Shown one piece after another: positions 40,002 through 43,171 of a stretch of 43,171 nucleotides of DNA. Source of the DNA: Sinomonas humi (GTDB lineage: Bacteria > Actinomycetota > Actinomycetes > Actinomycetales > Micrococcaceae). Numbering within the stretch: the stretch's first letter is position 1; every line of letters begins with the position of its first letter. The notes below the pieces were generated by a model. That model was not told where the DNA came from. It did not search any database and saw only the letters and a list, made by a program, of their open reading frames with translations. The stretch covers positions 1 through 43,171 of the forward strand of contig NZ_JTDL01000118.1 in NCBI RefSeq assembly GCF_000802235.1. The letters are read 5' to 3'. Made by a program: the position numbers and the translations under genes.

Positions 40002-41063
40002 ATGGAGCTTCCTGTCATGCCGCCCGTCGAACCGATGCTTGCCAAAGCCGTGCCGGAGATCCCCGACGTCGGCCACAGCGAGCCAAAATGGGATGGCTTC
40101 CGGACCATTGCTTTCAAGGACGGCGACGAGATCATTCTTGGCAGCCGCAATGACAAGCCGATGACGCGGTATTTCCCCGAGCTCGTCGAGGAGCTTAGGC
40201 GGGCTCTTCCCGAGAAATGCGTGGTCGACGGCGAAATTGTTCTAATCCGCGAAGGCCGTCTGGATTTCGACGCCCTTCAGCAGAGAATTCATCCGGCCGA
40301 GAGCAGGGTCAAGCTGCTCTCCCGCCAGACTCCGGTTTCCCTCGTCGCGTTCGACATTCTTGCCTTGGGCGATTCGAATCTCATGCGCAGCCCCTTCGAG
40401 CAACGGCGCGAGACGCTCCGGGAAGCTCTCCAAGGGGGAACGGAGTCGGTCTTCATCACGCCCTCTACAGACGATCTTGAGCAGGCCAAGAAATGGTTCC
40501 GCGAATTCGAGGGAGCGGGCCTCGATGGAATAGTCGCAAAGTGTCTCGACAAGCCCTATGAACCCGGCAAGCGGACAATGTTCAAGGTCAAGCACGAGCG
40601 GACGGCCGATTGCGTCGTCGCCGGATTTCGGTGGCACAAGACGGGAGGCGTGATCGGCTCGCTGCTGTTGGGACTGTACGACGGCGAGGGTCGGCTTCAC
40701 CACGTTGGCGTCGCCGCGTCGTTCCCCATGGCGAAGCGACGGAGCCTCGTTGCCGAGCTCGAACCGCTCATCGAGACAGACCTCGCCTCTCACCCGTGGG
40801 GCGATTGGGCGAACCAGGAGGCCCACCGAGGGACCAGGATGCCCGGCGCCGTGAGCCGCTGGAGCGCCGGGAAGGACCTTTCGTTCGTCCCCTTGCGGCC
40901 TGAGCTCGTCGTCGAAGTTGCCTACGACCACATGGAGGGCGACCGCTTCCGGCACACCGCTCAGTTCCGCCGATGGCGCACGGACCGCGACCCCGAGAGC
41001 TGCAACTACGCGCAGCTGGAGACCACCGCCGCATTCGACGTGGAGAAGATCCTTAGGCCGTAG
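40002..41063 (+). CDS. ligC: ATP-dependent DNA ligase, LigC type
   Basis: A 353-residue ligase. SEPKWDGFRTIAF near residue 26 is motif I with the adenylated Lys; VVDGEIVLI is motif III, GLDGIVAKCLD motif IV and TMFKVKHERTADCVV motif V. The C-terminal half is an OB-fold ligase domain (GSLLLGLYDGEGRLHHVG). LigC proteins are back-up ligases for end joining or single-strand break repair in actinobacteria. ATG 40002 gives the family N-terminus; a longer in-frame reading from 39900 is not homologous. Its base composition is slightly less GC-rich than ligD near the start. Confidence 0.92.
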   Translation: MELPVMPPVEPMLAKAVPEIPDVGHSEPKWDGFRTIAFKDGDEIILGSRNDKPMTRYFPELVEELRRALPEKCVVDGEIVLIREGRLDFDALQQRIHPAESRVKLLSRQTPVSLVAFDILALGDSNLMRSPFEQRRETLREALQGGTESVFITPSTDDLEQAKKWFREFEGAGLDGIVAKCLDKPYEPGKRTMFKVKHERTADCVVAGFRWHKTGGVIGSLLLGLYDGEGRLHHVGVAASFPMAKRRSLVAELEPLIETDLASHPWGDWANQEAHRGTRMPGAVSRWSAGKDLSFVPLRPELVVEVAYDHMEGDRFRHTAQFRRWRTDRDPESCNYAQLETTAAFDVEKILRP

Positions 41064-41190
41064 GCTGCGGACTGAACTCTCCGGACACCGCTCGGCATGA
41101 TGGGGTGAGCCAGTTGCTATCTCGGGTGGCCGCGACCAGAAGGGTTGCGAGGAAGGTGGCCGCACGGAGCGGTCTCGAAGGGGCGGCTCT

Positions 41191-41229
41191 TTCCGGATAG
41201 TCCTGTTCTAGGTATTGTTTGTCTGACAA
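41191..41229 (+). promoter_or_regulatory. Promoter and GntR operator TTGTCTGACAA upstream of the GntR-SDR operon
   Basis: TTCCGG (41191-41196) and TATTGT (41214-41219) are 17 bp apart. The perfect 11-bp palindrome TTGTC-T-GACAA (41219-41229) overlaps the end of the -10 and the expected transcription start. This arrangement suits autorepression by the GntR protein encoded 26 nt downstream. The preceding 41064-41190 stretch shows no gene. Confidence 0.65.
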
Positions 41230-41254
41230 TCTGCATGAGGAAGCGAGGTGCACA

Positions 41255-41953
41255 ATGGCAGACGCAATCTTGCGTGCCGCTGCGCGTCTGTCGCCGGTCG
41301 CCTCGGTGTCGAGGCGGGACGGAGTGATCAACGAGATCCGGCGCGCGGTCGTCGTCGGCTCGATCAAGCCCGGCGACAAGCTCACAGAGGCCCAGCTCTC
41401 GGAGTGGCTCAGCGTCAGTCGACCGACTGTTCGGGAGGCGCTCAACCAGCTGGCGCAGGAGGGCCTCCTGGTTCAGGAGCCGTATCGCGGACTCCGCGTC
41501 GCGACCCTCGATCCGGACATGATCATGGACCTCGCCCACACTAGAGTGGCCTTGGACATGCTCGCCGCCGAGGCGATCTGGGCGGATTCCTCGGGACGCC
41601 GAATGCAGCTCGTGGAGCAGGCGTGGGCAGAGTACAAGGGGCTCGAATTCGACCCCGATCCCATCGTGAAGCATGAAGCACACGTGGCCTTCCATCGCAA
41701 CATCTGGGCCGCCTCTGAGAACGCAATGCTGCTGCGCCTTTGGCCCGTCACGGAGGCCCATCTCACGATCGTCCTGGCCCAGGACCAGGCCACGCGGGAC
41801 GATCCCGTCCGCGCTCACGACGTGCACGAGCGTCTGGTCGAGGCCCTGAAGAGCGGGGACATGGGCGTCATCCGCGCCGGATTCGAGGAGCACACGGTTG
41901 CTAGCGCCGAAGAGCTGATCGCCATGTTGGAGAGAAAGGAACCGAAGATATGA
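41255..41953 (+). CDS. GntR/FCD-family regulator, autoregulated
   Basis: A 232-residue GntR protein: winged helix at about 19-85 (KLTEAQLSEWLSVSRPTVREALNQLAQEGLL) and an FCD domain (HEAHVAFHRNIWAASENAMLLRLW with the His ligand; HDVHERLVEALKSGD). It is co-transcribed with an SDR-like gene (4-nt overlap), which probably belongs to its regulated pathway. ATG 41255 with GAGGTG upstream is preferred to an in-frame TTG at 41219 that lies within the operator. Confidence 0.88.
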   Translation: MADAILRAAARLSPVASVSRRDGVINEIRRAVVVGSIKPGDKLTEAQLSEWLSVSRPTVREALNQLAQEGLLVQEPYRGLRVATLDPDMIMDLAHTRVALDMLAAEAIWADSSGRRMQLVEQAWAEYKGLEFDPDPIVKHEAHVAFHRNIWAASENAMLLRLWPVTEAHLTIVLAQDQATRDDPVRAHDVHERLVEALKSGDMGVIRAGFEEHTVASAEELIAMLERKEPKI

Positions 41954-42543
41954 GGATTCTCGTGATCGGGGCTGGAGGCCTTGTCGGAAAGGCCGCTGCA
42001 GCTGCCTTGGGCATGCGACACGAAGTGATCGAGGCTTCGCGCTCTGGGGCAGTCGCAGTCGATCTCGCTGATCCCGAGACCATCCCACCGATGTTCGAGA
42101 GCGTCGGCGCAGTAGACGCCATCGTCTCCTGCACGGGGACCGTCCCGTTCAAGCCTCTCGCGGAGCTCAGCCTCGGGGACTTCCGGTCTGGATTCGAGGA
42201 CAAGGTCCTCGGCCAAGTGGCTCTCGTCCAACTGGGCGTCGATTACGTCCGGGACGGCGGCTCGTTCACGCTCACGAGCGGGATCCTCGCCCGCGAGCCG
42301 ATCCTGACGGGGGCCGCAGCTTCCCTGACCAACGGCGCCTTGGAGTCGTTCGTCATGGCCGCGGCGGCCGAGCTTCCACGGGGCTTGCGAATCAACGCGG
42401 TCAGCCCGACGGTTTTGGAGGACGCGACCGGCTACCACGATTACTTCCCAGGGTTCTCGAGGGTCTCCTCCGAGTCCCTCGGCCAGGCGTACGTGAAGTC
42501 GGTCGAGGGCGTGCAGACCGGCCAGACCTACGCCGTAGATTGA
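41950..42543 (+). CDS. Short-chain dehydrogenase/reductase-like protein lacking the catalytic YxxxK
   Basis: A 197-residue Rossmann protein. LVIGAGGLVGKAAAAAL (4-20) is the nucleotide-binding loop and GLRINAVSPTVL the C-terminal SDR motif. In the active-site region, TSGILAREPILTGAAASLTN, the Ser is present, but the Tyr and Lys positions of S-x12-YxxxK are Ala and Thr. Proteins of this atypical SDR subgroup are annotated as short-chain dehydrogenases, but their activity is unclear. It overlaps the GntR gene (ATGA). Confidence 0.85.
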   Translation: MRILVIGAGGLVGKAAAAALGMRHEVIEASRSGAVAVDLADPETIPPMFESVGAVDAIVSCTGTVPFKPLAELSLGDFRSGFEDKVLGQVALVQLGVDYVRDGGSFTLTSGILAREPILTGAAASLTNGALESFVMAAAAELPRGLRINAVSPTVLEDATGYHDYFPGFSRVSSESLGQAYVKSVEGVQTGQTYAVD

Positions 42544-42578
42544 GCTTTTCTAGGTGGAAGGCTTTCTGCCGCACGATG

Positions 42579-42612
42579 CAGGGCCGTCAGCCTGAAAAGG
42601 CTGGCGGCCCTG
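42579..42612. terminator. Strong hairpin with GAAA loop, bidirectional terminator
   Basis: 15-bp stem (42579-42593 with 42598-42612, one G-U pair) and a GAAA tetraloop, between the SDR gene and the convergent aminotransferase gene. No U-run on the plus side. The position between convergent genes suits a shared terminator. Confidence 0.7.
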
Positions 42613-42642
42613 GCTGTCCCCGGCACCCTTTTGGGGCTGCTT

Positions 42643-43171
42643 TCAGCGGCCGACGGCGGTGAGTGCGGCGTCGTAGATTTCGACGGCGCGGCGCACCTCG
42701 TCGCCCGTGACGATCGCCGGCGGGACGACGTGGATCCGGTTGTCGGAGGTGAAGGGCAGGAGGCCGCGGGAGACGAGCTCGGTCTTGAGCTGTCCCATGA
42801 GGGCGGCCGAGACGGGTTCCTTCGTGGTCCGGTCTTCGACGAGCTCGAGGGCCCAGAAGACGCCGGTGCCGCGGACCTCGCCGATGATCGGGTGTTCGGC
42901 CGCGAGGCCGAGCAGGCCGGGCTCGAGGTGGTCTCGGCCGACCCGGGCGGCGTTGCCGATGATGCCCTCGTCCTCGAAGGCTTCGATGGAGGCCACGATC
43001 GAGGCTGCGGCGAGGGGGTGTCCGGAGTAGGTGAGGCCGCCCGGGAAGACGCGCTCGTCGAACGTTGCCGCGATCTCCTCTGAGATGATGACCCCGCCGA
43101 CCGGCACGTAGCCGGAGTTGACGCCCTTGGCGAAGGTGATGAGGTCGGGGCGGACGTCGAAGGCGTCCAGG
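42643..43171 (-). CDS. Class III PLP-dependent aminotransferase, C-terminal part, cut by window edge
   Basis: The reverse strand encodes about 175 residues up to the stop at 42643, with the N-terminus outside the window. ITFAKGVNSGYVPVGG contains the PLP-binding Lys region, and FPGGLTYSGHPLAAASIVASI is the conserved segment after it. This is the omega-aminotransferase/beta-alanine-pyruvate type, transferring amino groups of beta- or omega-amino acids or amines to an oxo acid. The precise substrate cannot be read from this part. Confidence 0.9.
   Translation of the reverse strand, partial: LDAFDVRPDLITFAKGVNSGYVPVGGVIISEEIAATFDERVFPGGLTYSGHPLAAASIVASIEAFEDEGIIGNAARVGRDHLEPGLLGLAAEHPIIGEVRGTGVFWALELVEDRTTKEPVSAALMGQLKTELVSRGLLPFTSDNRIHVVPPAIVTGDEVRRAVEIYDAALTAVGR

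Overview
This window is chromosomal DNA from a high-GC Gram-positive bacterium, most likely an actinobacterium of the Micrococcaceae (Arthrobacter/Sinomonas type). That placement rests on the GC-rich codon use, the actinobacterial form of dCTP deaminase, the fused MrpAB subunit, the Pol-PE-Lig form of DNA ligase D beside a LigC-type ligase, GTG/TTG starts, and several promoters placed so that transcripts would be leaderless. I see no tRNA, rRNA, phage, transposase or CRISPR array. It is mostly a dense series of housekeeping and catabolic operons.

Layout. 1-354 is a cut amino-acid permease and 604-1179 is dcd. 1184-5189 is a lactate-oxidation locus: lldR faces lldEFG, with an 11-bp LldR-type operator between them. 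5254-8680 holds a small membrane protein, a KhtTU-like K+/H+ antiporter pair and a UMF1-type MFS transporter. 8796-15141 is a complete mrpACDEFG Na+/H+ antiporter operon in which every gene overlaps the next by 4 nt. 15185-16656 is an AbiE type IV toxin-antitoxin pair whose promoter lies inside an inverted repeat. 17138-20229 is a TPP riboswitch followed by ykoEDC, a thiamine-precursor ECF transporter. 20842-22383 is an unusual MurA paralogue with an N-terminal XRE DNA-binding domain.

23653-37131 is the most interesting part. Two minus-strand blocks, DUF969/DUF979/DUF2891 with a GntR regulator (23653-27359) and pxpA-pxpBC-biotin carboxylase/BCCP (32855-37131), carry the same 11-bp palindrome TTGTTSAACAA at their promoters. 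A LysR-PrpF-MFS-TcuA cluster, probably for tricarballylate or aconitate, lies between them. I infer one 5-oxoproline or lactam uptake-and-hydrolysis regulon that the tricarboxylate cluster interrupts. The PxpBC protein together with the biotin carboxylase/BCCP has all the domain types of a urea-carboxylase-like enzyme split into separate polypeptides.

37291-41063 carries ligD and ligC, divergently transcribed. 41255-42543 is a GntR regulator co-transcribed with an SDR-like protein that lacks the catalytic YxxxK, ending in a strong hairpin. 42643-43171 is a cut class III aminotransferase.

Features not tied to single genes: a 32-bp-period tandem repeat family with a conserved 16-bp core at four gene 3' ends; a GGACGACGGCGG-type motif found in linkers in three reading frames; and six gene starts that lie exactly 6 nt after a TANNNT hexamer, four of which encode DNA-binding proteins.
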